Below are positions 8,147 through 16,875 of a stretch of DNA of 64,000 nucleotides, one piece after another. This DNA comes from an uncultured Lachnospiraceae bacterium (lineage in GTDB: Bacteria; Bacillota; Clostridia; Lachnospirales; Lachnospiraceae), in assembly GCA_910584845.1 (NCBI GenBank), contig CAJUDH010000019.1, positions 1 to 64,000 of the forward strand, written 5' to 3'. The translations under genes were made by a program, and so were the position numbers. The notes under the pieces were generated by a model. It was not told the origin of the DNA. It saw only the letters and a list, made by a program, of their open reading frames with translations, and made no database searches. The first letter of the stretch is position 1; each line of letters begins with the position of its first letter.

Positions 8147-8923
8147 ATGGACGCATACACGGGCTTTGCCCAAGTATATGACTTATTTATGGATAATGTC
8201 CCCTATGCAGAATGGTGCGGATATTTGGCCGGCATTTTGCGGGAATATGGCATAGAGGACGGGCTGGTGCTGGATTTGGGGTGCGGCACAGGCACATTGA
8301 CCCGGATGCTGGCGTCCCGGGGCTATGATATGATCGGCATTGACATCTCAGAGGAAATGCTGGAAGCCGCCAGGGGGGGAAGCAGCCGGGAAGAGGGAGG
8401 AAAAGGCGCCGGGGACGGGATATTATATATCCGCCAGGACATGCGGGAATTTGAACTGTATGGTACGGTAAGGGCCATTGTCTGTGCCTGCGATTCCTTG
8501 AATTATATCATGGAATACGAGGACCTGGTGCAGGTGCTAAAGCTGGCCAACAATTACCTGGACCCCGGCGGCGTATTTGTTTTTGACCTGAATACGCCTT
8601 ATAAATACCGGGAAATTTTAGGGGAACAGACCATTGCGGAAAACCGGGAAGAAGGGAGCTTTATCTGGGAGAACTATTACGATGAAGCGCAGCAGGTCAA
8701 CCAATATGATTTGACGGTTTTTGTCCGGGAACCCGACGGGCGCTACCGGAAATTTGAAGAGACCCATTTCCAGAGGGCCTACGGGCTGGAAACCGTGAAA
8801 AAAGCCATTGGGGAAGCCGGTATGGAGTTTGTGGCTGTTTATGGGGGGTGCAACAGGGAAGCCCCCAAGCCGGACAGCGAACGGGTATATTTTATTGCCA
8901 GGGAAAGAGGGAAAGCTTTATGA
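8147..8923 (+). CDS. Class I SAM-dependent methyltransferase
   Basis: 258 residues from the ATG at 8147, which follows GGGGGAGG; the open frame extends upstream without a better start. Motif I is VLDLGCGTGTLTRML, motif II GYDMIGIDISEEML, and GGVFVFDLNTPYKY follows the central strands. The C-terminal half (FEETHFQRAYGLETVKKAIGEAG) is typical of the YodH/YjhP-like small-molecule methyltransferases of Clostridia. The substrate is unknown. The stop overlaps the start of the Hsp33 gene by four bases (ATGA), indicating coupled translation. Confidence 0.88.
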   Translation: MDAYTGFAQVYDLFMDNVPYAEWCGYLAGILREYGIEDGLVLDLGCGTGTLTRMLASRGYDMIGIDISEEMLEAARGGSSREEGGKGAGDGILYIRQDMREFELYGTVRAIVCACDSLNYIMEYEDLVQVLKLANNYLDPGGVFVFDLNTPYKYREILGEQTIAENREEGSFIWENYYDEAQQVNQYDLTVFVREPDGRYRKFEETHFQRAYGLETVKKAIGEAGMEFVAVYGGCNREAPKPDSERVYFIARERGKAL

Positions 8924-9822
8924 GATTCCAAGAAGAGGGAACGGATTATTTAGTCAGGGCTACGGCGGCGGGGGGCCAGGTCAGGGCTTTTGCCGCTACC
9001 ACCAGAAACACGGTGGAACAGGCCCGCAAGGCCCACAATACCAGCCCGGTGGCCACGGCGGCCCTGGGGCGGCTGCTTACGGGCGGCGCCATGATGGGGG
9101 CCATGATGAAGGGCGAGAAGGATCTGCTTACGATTAAAATAGAAGGGGACGGCCCCATCAAAGGGATGATGGTGACGGCGGATTCCCAGGGGAGGGTGAA
9201 AGGGTATGCCTTCCATCCGCAGGTCATGCTGCCGCCCAATGCGAAGGGGAAATTGGACGTGGGCGGCGCATTGGGCGTAGGGGTGTTAAGCGTCATAAAA
9301 GACCTGGGCATGAAGGAGCCCTATGTGGGCCAGACTATTTTGGTATCCGGCGAGGTGGCGGAGGATTTGACTTATTATTTTGCCACTTCCGAGCAGACGC
9401 CTTCCAGCGTGGCCCTGGGGGTGTTGATGAACCGGGAAAACACGGTCCGCCAGGCAGGCGGGTTTATCCTCCAGATGATGCCCCAGGCCTCGGAAGAAGT
9501 AGTTTCGGGATTGGAACAAAAGCTAAAAGAGGTCCGTTCCGTTTCCCGCCTGCTGGACGATGGGAAGGTTCCGGAGATGATCCTGGAATCGGTTTTGGGT
9601 GATTGGGGATTGGAAGTCCAAAGCCGGATGCCGGTGGAGTTTTACTGCAACTGTTCCCGGGAAAGGATTGAGAAAGCCCTGGCCAGCGTGGGGAGGCAGG
9701 AGCTGCAAAGTATGGTGGACGACGGGGAGACCATCCAGGTCAACTGCCATTTCTGCAACCAAAACTACGCTTTTACGGTGGAGGAACTAAGGGGGCTGCT
9801 GCTGCGGGCGGGGACCGGCTGA
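8920..9822 (+). CDS. hslO: Hsp33 redox-regulated chaperone
   Basis: 300 residues. A cytoplasmic holdase chaperone switched on by oxidation. The N-terminal substrate-binding domain begins DYLVRATAAGGQVRAFAATT. The C-terminal zinc redox switch shows the expected CxC (YCNCS, about residue 246) and CxxC (CHFCN, about residue 279) pairs. Length fits the family. The start is the ATG that overlaps the preceding methyltransferase stop. Confidence 0.95.
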   Translation: MRFQEEGTDYLVRATAAGGQVRAFAATTRNTVEQARKAHNTSPVATAALGRLLTGGAMMGAMMKGEKDLLTIKIEGDGPIKGMMVTADSQGRVKGYAFHPQVMLPPNAKGKLDVGGALGVGVLSVIKDLGMKEPYVGQTILVSGEVAEDLTYYFATSEQTPSSVALGVLMNRENTVRQAGGFILQMMPQASEEVVSGLEQKLKEVRSVSRLLDDGKVPEMILESVLGDWGLEVQSRMPVEFYCNCSRERIEKALASVGRQELQSMVDDGETIQVNCHFCNQNYAFTVEELRGLLLRAGTG

Positions 9823-9854
9823 GGGCTTGCAAGTATAAAGAAGGAGGCAAAGGG

Positions 9855-10634
9855 ATGATCGACTATTCGGAAAAGGAGGGGAAGCTATACCACATCCAGG
9901 CCGGGAAAGGCGACGTGGGGCGGTATGTGATTTTGCCGGGCGACCCGAAACGGTGCAAACACATTGCCCGGTATTTTGACAATGCCTGCCTGGTGGCGGA
10001 CAGCCGGGAGTTTGTCACTTATACCGGAACTCTGGACGGGGTGAAAGTAAGCGTTACTTCTACGGGCATCGGGGGGCCGTCGGCTGCCATTGCCATGGAA
10101 GAACTGGCCTGCTGCGGGGCGGATACGTTCCTCCGGGTGGGCACCAGCGGCGGTATGGATTTGAATGTGAACAGCGGGGACCTGGTGGTGGCCAACGGCG
10201 CTGTCCGTATGGAAGGCACCAGCCGGGAATATGCCCCCATTGAATTTCCGGCCGTCCCGGATTTCCAGGTGACGGCGGCGCTAGCGCAGGCGGCCAGGAA
10301 CTTGGGGAAGGTTTTCCATGTGGGGGTTGTACAGTGCAAGGATTCCTTTTACGGCCAGCATTCCCCGGAGGTGAAGCCGGTGGCCTGGGAGCTGTCGGAA
10401 AAATGGAATGCCTGGGTGAAGCTGGGATGTAAGGCGTCAGAAATGGAATCGGCCGCCTTGTTTGTGGTAGCCAGTTACCTGAAGGTACGGGCCGGGTCCG
10501 TGCTGCTGGTTATGGCAAACCAGGAGAGGGCCAAGGCGGGGCTTTCCAATCCCGTTGTCCATGACACGGATGCGGCGGTCCAAACGGCAGTGGAAGCCGT
10601 GCGCATACTGATCCGCCAAGACAAAAAAGGCTGA
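9855..10634 (+). CDS. udp: Uridine phosphorylase (nucleoside phosphorylase family)
   Basis: 259 residues of the PNP/UDP family, which split nucleosides with phosphate. Visible hallmarks are VILPGDPKRCKHIARYFD at the start, STGIGGPSAAIAMEELA (the family signature, closer to uridine than to purine phosphorylases), RVGTSGGM, and CKASEMESAALF (the ribose-binding ExE/MES region). Ribosome site AAGGAGG lies 7 bases before the ATG. Clustering with deoC, cdd and deoB supports pyrimidine nucleoside salvage; a broader purine/uridine specificity cannot be excluded. Confidence 0.88.
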   Translation: MIDYSEKEGKLYHIQAGKGDVGRYVILPGDPKRCKHIARYFDNACLVADSREFVTYTGTLDGVKVSVTSTGIGGPSAAIAMEELACCGADTFLRVGTSGGMDLNVNSGDLVVANGAVRMEGTSREYAPIEFPAVPDFQVTAALAQAARNLGKVFHVGVVQCKDSFYGQHSPEVKPVAWELSEKWNAWVKLGCKASEMESAALFVVASYLKVRAGSVLLVMANQERAKAGLSNPVVHDTDAAVQTAVEAVRILIRQDKKG

Positions 10635-10740
10635 AAAAGGACAAAAAGGCTATAAAAAGATAAAAAGGGTAAAAAGAGGTTAAGGAACATTTGGAAGGCT
10701 TGAAAAAGCCAGAGGATGTAAAAGGGAAAAGGAGGAAATT

Positions 10741-11406
10741 ATGGAACGGAAAAAGTTATTAAGCCATGTGGACCATACCCAGCTGGCGCCGGCTGCGGGT
10801 TGGAAATCCATTCAGGACCTATGTGACGAGGCTATGGCCTTTGGCACGGCCTCGGTGTGCATCCCGCCTTCTTATGTGAAGCGGGCAAAGGAATACGTGG
10901 GGGGGAGGATGGCCATATGTACCGTAGTGGGCTTCCCCAACGGCTACCAGGATACGGCGGTAAAAGCTTTTGAAACGGAACGGGCATTGGCTGACGGCGC
11001 CGACGAGATTGATATGGTTATTAATTTAGGATGGCTAAAAGACGGCCTTATAGACTTGGTGGAACAGGAGGTCCGCCAGTTGAAAAAGATATGCGGGGAG
11101 AAAATCCTGAAAGTAATCATAGAAACCTGCCTGCTGACCGAGGAAGAAAAGATCGCTATGTGCTGGGTTGTGACAGACGCAGGGGCCGACTATATCAAGA
11201 CGTCCACCGGCTTTTCCAAAGGAGGGGCCACTTTTGAGGATATTGAGCTCTTTGCCAAGCATGTGGGTGGCCAGGTAAAAATCAAAGCAGCAGGCGGGAT
11301 CAACTCAATGGAAGACGCGGAAAAGTTTTTGGCTTTGGGGGCGGACCGTTTAGGGAGCAGCCGGGTCATAAAGCTGGTAAAAGAAGAAAAAAGCCAAATG
11401 GCGTAA
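10741..11406 (+). CDS. deoC: Deoxyribose-phosphate aldolase
   Basis: 221 residues. Cleaves 2-deoxyribose-5-phosphate to acetaldehyde and glyceraldehyde-3-phosphate. Starts LLSHVDHTQLAPAA; contains VVGFPNGY, ADEIDMVINLGWLKDG, LKVIIETCLLT and YIKTSTGFSKGGAT, where the Lys of KTSTGF is the Schiff-base residue. AAAAGGAGG precedes the ATG. The gene follows udp by about 106 purine-rich bases and precedes cdd by 23, so it is likely cotranscribed. Confidence 0.96.
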   Translation: MERKKLLSHVDHTQLAPAAGWKSIQDLCDEAMAFGTASVCIPPSYVKRAKEYVGGRMAICTVVGFPNGYQDTAVKAFETERALADGADEIDMVINLGWLKDGLIDLVEQEVRQLKKICGEKILKVIIETCLLTEEEKIAMCWVVTDAGADYIKTSTGFSKGGATFEDIELFAKHVGGQVKIKAAGGINSMEDAEKFLALGADRLGSSRVIKLVKEEKSQMA

Positions 11407-11429
11407 GGTTTTAAGGGAAGGGGAAGGAT

Positions 11430-11858
11430 ATGGAGGCTATGGACCGTGCTATGGCGCAAAAGCTGGCCGGCCAGGCGATAGAAGCTATGGGCCGGGCGTA
11501 TGCCCCTTATTCCGGTTTTCAAGTAGGGGCGGCCCTGCTGACAAGGGAAGGGAAAATATATTTAGGCTGCAATATCGAAAATGCCGCCTATTCCCCTAGC
11601 AACTGCGCAGAGCGGACTGCTTTCTTCAAGGCGGTCAGCGAGGGGGAGCGCCATTTTTCCGCCATCTGTATTGTGGGCGGCAAAGGCGGCGCCTTGACCG
11701 GATACACGGCCCCGTGCGGCGTGTGCCGGCAGGTAATGAGGGAGTTTTGCGACCCGGAAATTTTCCGGGTGGTCCTGGCGGTGGATGAAGAGCATTGGCA
11801 GGAATATTTGCTGAAGGATTTGCTTCCCATGGGATTCGGGCCTGAAAACCTGAAATAA
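11430..11858 (+). CDS. cdd: Cytidine deaminase
   Basis: 142 residues, the homotetrameric small form. Converts (deoxy)cytidine to (deoxy)uridine. Zinc-site motifs are NCAERTAFF (CAE with catalytic Glu) and PCGVCRQ (PCxxC). YAPYSGFQVGAALLT is the usual N-terminal substrate motif. Supplies (deoxy)uridine to the neighbouring phosphorylase; gap to deoB is 43 bases. Confidence 0.96.
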   Translation: MEAMDRAMAQKLAGQAIEAMGRAYAPYSGFQVGAALLTREGKIYLGCNIENAAYSPSNCAERTAFFKAVSEGERHFSAICIVGGKGGALTGYTAPCGVCRQVMREFCDPEIFRVVLAVDEEHWQEYLLKDLLPMGFGPENLK

Positions 11859-11901
11859 AATCAGGGGCGCCGTGGCAGGACGGGAAGGCAAGGTGGAAAA
11901 A

Positions 11902-13095
11902 ATGGAAAATAGAATCAAGAGGGTATTTGTAGTAGTGATTGATTCCCTTGGGGTTGGCGGCGCGGCGGACGCGGCAGACTACGGCGACGGGGGGGCAGAC
12001 ACGCTGGGCCATATTTCTGACACGGTAGGGGAATTTCGGATACCCAACCTTCAAAAGCTGGGGCTGGCCAATTTACATCCCATGAAACAGGTGGAACCGG
12101 CAGAAAACCCCCTGGCCTACTATTTAAGGCTTAATGAGAAAAGCTGTGGGAAAGATACCATGACCGGCCATTGGGAGATGATGGGCCTGAAGACAGAAAA
12201 GCCATTTATCACGTTTACGGAAACCGGGTTCCCGCCGGAACTGGTTGAAGAGCTGGAAAAACAGACCGGCCATAAGGTGATCGGCAACAAAAGTGCCAGC
12301 GGCACGGAGATTTTGGAGGAATTGGCGGAAGAAGAGCTGGCTACCGGACATATGATCGTATATACGTCGGCAGATTCCGTTTTGCAGATTTGCGGAAATG
12401 AAGATACGTTTGATTTGAAAGAACTGTACCGTTGCTGTGAGATTGCCCGGCAATTGACCATGAGGGATGAGTGGAAAGTAGGGCGGGTGATTGCCCGGCC
12501 GTATGTGGGGAGGAAAAAAGGGGAGTTTAAACGGACCAGCAACCGGCATGATTATGCCCTCCCCCCTTTTGGCAAGACGGTGCTGGACGCTTTGAAGGAA
12601 GCCGGGATGGATGTAGTTTCCATCGGAAAAATCAACGATATTTTTGCAGGCTGCGGCATTACCCGGGCATTCAAATCCAAAAGTTCGGTCCATGGCATGG
12701 AACAGGCGGTAAAAATGGCCGGGGAGGAGTTTCACGGATTATGTTTTGTGAACCTGGTGGATTTTGACGCACTGTGGGGCCACAGGAGGGATCCGGTTGG
12801 CTATGCCCGGGAACTGGAGCGGTTTGACGAAAAGCTGGGCGAACTTTTGAACATCCTGGGCCAGGAGGACCTGCTGATGATTACGGCGGACCACGGGAAC
12901 GACCCCACCTACACCGGGACAGACCATACCAGGGAGCAGGTGCCGCTGTTGATTTACGGAAAAGGGCTGAAAAGAAGTGGGGAGTTGGCACCGGCAGATA
13001 CTTTTGCCGTGATAGGGGCCACAGTGGCGGACCTGTTTGGTGTGGCTATGCCGGAGGAGACGATAGGCCGTTCCCTGCTGAGGGAATTGCAGTAA
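11902..13095 (+). CDS. deoB: Phosphopentomutase
   Basis: 397 residues from the ATG at 11902 (MENRIKRVFVVVIDS), the expected family start; an upstream GTG in frame at 11872 is less likely. Interconverts (deoxy)ribose-1-phosphate and 5-phosphate. Alkaline phosphatase superfamily metal sites are visible: VIDSLGVGG near the start, DTMTGHWEMMG (phospho-accepting Thr region), VNLVDFDALWGHRRD and ITADHGNDPT. Last gene of the salvage cluster, followed by a hairpin at 13187-13230 and a terminator at 13267. Confidence 0.96.
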   Translation: MENRIKRVFVVVIDSLGVGGAADAADYGDGGADTLGHISDTVGEFRIPNLQKLGLANLHPMKQVEPAENPLAYYLRLNEKSCGKDTMTGHWEMMGLKTEKPFITFTETGFPPELVEELEKQTGHKVIGNKSASGTEILEELAEEELATGHMIVYTSADSVLQICGNEDTFDLKELYRCCEIARQLTMRDEWKVGRVIARPYVGRKKGEFKRTSNRHDYALPPFGKTVLDALKEAGMDVVSIGKINDIFAGCGITRAFKSKSSVHGMEQAVKMAGEEFHGLCFVNLVDFDALWGHRRDPVGYARELERFDEKLGELLNILGQEDLLMITADHGNDPTYTGTDHTREQVPLLIYGKGLKRSGELAPADTFAVIGATVADLFGVAMPEETIGRSLLRELQ

Positions 13096-13186
13096 CCTAC
13101 CCCTCTGCCGGAAGCGCCTATGGCGGCTTTTGAGGATGCACCGCCCGCCCTGTGTAAGAGGGTGTATTGCGCCAATGGCGCCCCCG

Positions 13187-13230
13187 CCGGTATGGGCAAA
13201 CCGGCCTTTAGCCCACCTTGCCCATACCGG
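13187..13230. repeat. 13-bp inverted repeat with 18-nt loop
   Basis: CCGGTATGGGCAA (13187-13199) is perfectly complementary to TTGCCCATACCGG (13218-13230), separated by 18 bases. There is no T-run, so it is not a classic terminator. A hairpin of the same geometry lies at 60980-61023. Confidence 0.6.
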
Positions 13231-13266
13231 TTAGGCTGCCCGGCGCCCAGGCCCGGTGCAGGCGGG

Positions 13267-13300
13267 CTTGCCCTTTTTGCGGCTGCGGGGCAAGGCTTTT
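13267..13300 (+). terminator. Rho-independent terminator of the deo cluster
   Basis: CTTGCCC (13267-13273) pairs with GGGCAAG (13288-13294), followed by GCTTTT and the palindromic ACAGTAAATA. It lies about 170 bases after deoB. Confidence 0.55.
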
Positions 13301-13310
13301 ACAGTAAATA

Positions 13311-13343
13311 AAAAACTGCTGCCATGCATCCTGCAGGCAGCAG
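13311..13343 (-). terminator. Terminator of the cold-shock gene
   Basis: CTGCTGCC (13316-13323) pairs with GGCAGCAG (13336-13343), with an inner GCA/TGC extension. On the minus strand the stem is followed by TTTTTTATTTAC, a good U-tract. It lies about 60 bases beyond the csp stop codon. Confidence 0.75.
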
Positions 13344-13406
13344 CTTTTACCATCGTTATATGACCTGTCCGCCCGGATGGCGGAAAACGGATTCATAATA
13401 CGTGAT

Positions 13407-13607
13407 TTACAGTGTGGTTACGTGAATGGCTTGTGGACCTTTGGCTCCTTCCGTCACTTCGAACTCTACCTTCGCGCCTTCTTCAAGGGTCTTGTAGCCT
13501 TCCATATCTAGGCCTGAGTAGTGGACAAATACATCGTTCCCCTGCTCGTCGCAGATAAAGCCGTAGCCCTTCTGATTGTTGAACCACTTTACTGTACCTT
13601 TACTCAT
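13407..13607 (-). CDS. Cold-shock domain RNA/DNA-binding protein
   Basis: 66 residues, a single S1-like cold-shock domain. RNP1 is KGYGFICDE and RNP2 is DVFVHYSGL, preceded by GTVKWFNNQ. It binds single-stranded nucleic acid as an RNA chaperone or antiterminator in the cytoplasm. A consensus-like promoter (13659-13687) gives a leader of only about 45 bases, shorter than the long cold-responsive leaders of E. coli cspA. Single gene with its own terminator. Confidence 0.96.
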   Translation of the reverse strand: MSKGTVKWFNNQKGYGFICDEQGNDVFVHYSGLDMEGYKTLEEGAKVEFEVTEGAKGPQAIHVTTL

Positions 13608-13658
13608 GATCCTACCTCCAAAAATAAGTATGTCTGTGAGAAACTTGTAACTATTTTA

Positions 13659-13687
13659 AGGATAGCATAGAAAAACAGGGCTGTCAA
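13659..13687 (-). promoter_or_regulatory. Promoter of the cold-shock gene
   Basis: Minus strand: -35 TTGACA (13682-13687), 17-base spacer, -10 TATCCT (13659-13664). The remaining bases 13688-13955 have no gene that I recognise. Confidence 0.75.
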
Positions 13688-13955
13688 ACAATTTCGATTA
13701 ATTTTCGACACTCAATCTTTAATTAGAAAAATATTACTATTCGGTTGGGTAACTTCTTGTGATAGGGCAAGTCCTCTGAAATATCCCTTATTACAGGAAC
13801 TGCTTCGTGGATCCTGTAGCCCTATTGGCATTGCATTTCGGCCCTTTTATGGGAAGGCTGCCGGTAGGGTGGTGCAAATGTATGGTTATGCAATAGCTCC
13901 ATAAAATATTTGCAAGGCTTCAAACCTGCCCATCTGAAATTAAGGGGTAAAACTT

Positions 13956-14504
13956 ATGAAATGGCAAAATATTTGGCATCATTTGGCGACAATTACGAAA
14001 CATAAATGCCTGGTAATGGAGAATTGTTTTAAAGTAGGGCTATATCGGCAGGGGCTGCTCCATGACCTGTCTAAGTACACCCCGTCCGAATTTATTACGG
14101 GCATCCGCTATTATCAAGGGGACCGCAGCCCCAATGCGGTAGAACGGGAACAGATGGGGTATTCTGGCGCCTGGCTGCACCATAAAGGGAGGAACCGGCA
14201 TCATTTTGAGTACTGGATGGATTTTTCCAAAGCAAGCGGGGGCATGGTGGGCTGTAAAATGCCTGTCCCCTATGTAGTGGAGATGGTTATGGACCGGATC
14301 GCTGCCTGTAAGGTTTACCGGGGGAAAGGATATACGGACGGGTCTGCCTGGGAATATTATGAGAGGGAGCAGCCTTACCTGGAAGGGGCTATGCACCCCG
14401 ATACCAAGAGGCTGCTGGAAAAAATATTGAAAATGCTGCGGGACAAGGGGGAAAAGGCTACCTTTGCCTATTTGAAGAAACTGCTGCGCAAGGATAAATA
14501 TTGA
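13956..14504 (+). CDS. DUF5662 family protein
   Basis: 182 residues. TKHKCLVMENCFKVGLYRQGLLHDLSKYTPSEF at residues 13-45 and HHKGRNRHHFEYW at about 76-88 are the conserved stretches of DUF5662, a family of unknown function. The HD pair (HDLSKY) and clustered His residues suggest a metal-dependent hydrolase-like fold, which is inference. Start ATG has only a weak upstream ribosome site (AAGGGG). Stand-alone gene. Confidence 0.8.
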   Translation: MKWQNIWHHLATITKHKCLVMENCFKVGLYRQGLLHDLSKYTPSEFITGIRYYQGDRSPNAVEREQMGYSGAWLHHKGRNRHHFEYWMDFSKASGGMVGCKMPVPYVVEMVMDRIAACKVYRGKGYTDGSAWEYYEREQPYLEGAMHPDTKRLLEKILKMLRDKGEKATFAYLKKLLRKDKY

Positions 14505-14545
14505 CCTGCATGGCAATGGGCAGCCCCATGTCGAAGGGGCAAATA

Positions 14546-14773
14546 TTAATCATGGAAAATATCTGCAGGGTAATGGTATATTTCCGCATAGGATTCTAAT
14601 TCGGCATCTGATGTGGGGAGCGACGGGATGAGGCCAGTGCAATCGGTGGCAGAACAGGCCCTGATGTCCAAAGAGTCCGTGTCATCATGGCCATAGGGGT
14701 CGTTTTGGGGTACGGTAGGTTTTGGATCGGTTATTTCCGGCGGTTGATTGGTTAAATTTTCAAGTGGATTCAT
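14546..14773 (-). CDS. Small protein of unknown function
   Basis: 75 residues from the ATG at 14773, preceded by AAAGGAA; a longer upstream frame exists but lacks a good site. Sequence is acidic and Pro-rich at the start (NQPPEITDPKPTVPQNDPYGHDDTD), then CSATDCTGLIPSLPTSDAELESYAEIY. The motif CSATDCTGLIP looks conserved-gene-like, but I recognise no named family. No signal peptide or membrane segment. Confidence 0.6.
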   Translation of the reverse strand: MNPLENLTNQPPEITDPKPTVPQNDPYGHDDTDSLDIRACSATDCTGLIPSLPTSDAELESYAEIYHYPADIFHD

Positions 14774-14925
14774 TTTTGCTGTTCCTTTCCCATGATTTTT
14801 ATTGAAGAAAGCCGCGGGCACTTTGCCTGGAGGAAAGTGGCTGACGGCACAAGGCCCACAAAACGGGGCCCTTGTTGGAATAGTTTAGATTAATCAGGGG
14901 ATTTTATGTATGGGGATTTGTGGAA

Positions 14926-14954
14926 GGCGGCCGCCGGTTCGTCCGGTGGCCGCC
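14926..14954 (-). terminator. Hairpin beyond pyrG
   Basis: GGCGGCCGCCGG (14926-14937) pairs with CCGGTGGCCGCC (14943-14954) with one G-T wobble, 11 bases past the pyrG stop on the minus strand. No U-tract follows in the leftward direction, so termination is uncertain. Confidence 0.4.
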
Positions 14955-14964
14955 TGTGGAATTT

Positions 14965-16566
14965 TTATATTTGTTTTAAAGCCGCCTGGATGAACCCTTG
15001 AAATAAGGGGTGGGGGCGGTTGGGGCGGGATTTTAATTCCGGGTGGGCCTGGGTGGCGATAAACCACGGGTGGCCGGGAAGCTCCACCATCTCAATGATC
15101 CGCCCGTCAGGGGATTTGCCGGACAGGGCCATGCCATGGCCGGTTAGGGCGGCGCGGAAGTCATTGTTGACTTCGTACCGGTGGCGGTGGCGCTCGTAGA
15201 CCGTTTCCTGGCCGTATAGCTGGTAAGCTTTGGAAGAGGGATCCAGTTTGCAGGGGTAGGAACCTAGCCTTAAGGTGCCGCCAATCTCTTCCACATTGTC
15301 CTGGTCAGGCATCAGGTGGATCACCGGATGGGTGGTGGAAGGGTCCAGTTCAACGCTGTGGGCATCCTCAAAGCCGATTACGTTTCGGGCAAATTCCACA
15401 ATAGAAAGCTGCATGCCCAGGCAAAGGCCCAAGAACGGGACTTGGTGTTCCCTGGCATATCGGATGGAATGGATCATGCCGTCGATGCCCCGGTCGCCAA
15501 AACCGCCGGGCACCAGGATGCCCTGTACATCACGGAAGGTTTCTTCCATATTTTCCAAAGAGACGGTTTCCGAATCGACCCATTTGATGTGGACGTTGGC
15601 CCGGTGGGCCACCCCGGCGTGCTTTAAAGCTTCCACTACGGAAATGTAAGCGTCATGAAGCTGGGTGTATTTGCCTGCCAGGGCAATGGTGACTTGATGC
15701 TGGGGGTGCTTCCAGTTGTCGATCATGGCGCGCCAATCGTTTAGGTCTGGCTGGGGGCAAGGTAAATGCAGGCATTGGCATGCCACCTGGGCTAAATGCT
15801 CGTTTTCCATGGCCAAAGGGGCCTCATAGAGGACGTCCACATCCAGGTTCTGTAACACATGTTCTTTGGGGACGTTACAAAACAGGGCAATTTTACTGCG
15901 GATCCCGTTGTCCAGCGGATGTTCGCTGCGGCAAACGATAATGTCCGGCCAGATCCCCATGCCTTGCAGGTCTTTTACGCTGGCCTGGGTGGGTTTCGTC
16001 TTCAGCTCACCGGATGCTTTCAGGTAAGGGATCAAGGTTACATGGATCAGGATGGCGTTGGCATGGCCAACTTCATGCTGGAACTGGCGTATGGCTTCTA
16101 AAAATGGCTGGCTTTCAATGTCGCCTACGGTGCCGCCCACCTCGATAATAGCGATCTCGGTGTCTTCTGTGGTATAATTGCGGTGGAAACGGCTTTTGAT
16201 TTCGTTGGTAATATGGGGGATCACCTGGACGGTGCCCCCGCCAAAATCCCCCCTCCGTTCTTTGTGCAGCACGCTCCAATATACTTTTCCGGTGGTTACG
16301 TTAGAATTTTTTGTCAGGTTCTCATCAATAAAACGTTCATAATGCCCCAAATCCAAATCGGTTTCCGCCCCGTCGTCGGTGACGAACACCTCGCCGTGCT
16401 GGACCGGGTTCATGGTGCCGGGGTCGATATTGATGTAGGGGTCGAATTTTTGCATGGTGACTTTATATCCCCGGGCTTTGAGCAGGCGGCCCAGGGAAGC
16501 TGCGGTAATGCCTTTTCCCAGGCCGGAGACTACGCCGCCGGTGACAAAGACGTATTTTACAGACAT
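14965..16566 (-). CDS. pyrG: CTP synthase
   Basis: 533 residues. Makes CTP from UTP, ATP and glutamine. The N-terminal synthetase domain shows YVFVTGGVVSGLGKGI (P-loop) and DPYINIDPGTMNPVQHGEVFV. The C-terminal class I glutaminase domain shows PFLGLCLGMQ (catalytic Cys) and QAHPELKSRP (His-Glu of the triad). Full family length. Ribosome site AGGAGG precedes the start. Divergent from ftsH across a 309-base gap containing one promoter for each gene. Confidence 0.98.
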   Translation of the reverse strand: MSVKYVFVTGGVVSGLGKGITAASLGRLLKARGYKVTMQKFDPYINIDPGTMNPVQHGEVFVTDDGAETDLDLGHYERFIDENLTKNSNVTTGKVYWSVLHKERRGDFGGGTVQVIPHITNEIKSRFHRNYTTEDTEIAIIEVGGTVGDIESQPFLEAIRQFQHEVGHANAILIHVTLIPYLKASGELKTKPTQASVKDLQGMGIWPDIIVCRSEHPLDNGIRSKIALFCNVPKEHVLQNLDVDVLYEAPLAMENEHLAQVACQCLHLPCPQPDLNDWRAMIDNWKHPQHQVTIALAGKYTQLHDAYISVVEALKHAGVAHRANVHIKWVDSETVSLENMEETFRDVQGILVPGGFGDRGIDGMIHSIRYAREHQVPFLGLCLGMQLSIVEFARNVIGFEDAHSVELDPSTTHPVIHLMPDQDNVEEIGGTLRLGSYPCKLDPSSKAYQLYGQETVYERHRHRYEVNNDFRAALTGHGMALSGKSPDGRIIEMVELPGHPWFIATQAHPELKSRPNRPHPLFQGFIQAALKQI

Positions 16567-16619
16567 AAAGAATCCTCCTTTTTATATGGAGATGAGAATA
16601 GCTACAAAATAACTTGTAT

Positions 16620-16648
16620 ATTATACAACCAGGGAAGGAAGAAATCCA
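16620..16648 (-). promoter_or_regulatory. Probable pyrG promoter
   Basis: Minus strand: -10 TATAAT (16620-16625) with TGGATT (16643-16648) at 17 bases. The -35 is weak. The leader to the ATG is about 45 bases. Confidence 0.5.
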
Positions 16649-16687
16649 GGACTTTTTTATTTTCGCTCAATTTTCTACCGGCTTTTC

Positions 16688-16716
16688 TTGATTTCTGGCG
16701 GCATAGCCAGTATAAT
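16688..16716 (+). promoter_or_regulatory. Probable ftsH promoter
   Basis: -35 TTGATT (16688-16693) and -10 TATAAT (16711-16716) with a 17-base spacer. The leader to the ftsH ATG is about 150 bases. Confidence 0.65.
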
Positions 16717-16875
16717 GGATAAAGGTTTCCGAACCAAAAGTTTGGTTGCCAGGTGAATGGGGTACGCGCGGAATGAGGGGAGGGTGAAAGGGGATATTTT
16801 ACCCATACCGGTTTTTGCTGCGGAACATGCACAGAATGGAGGAAAAAATGGAAGGAGTAAAAGAAAGCAGGGGAC

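Noticed and set aside
13688..13955. Possible structured RNA upstream of the DUF5662 gene
   Set aside because: Some short stems can be drawn but none matches a riboswitch or 6S/SRP RNA pattern that I know.
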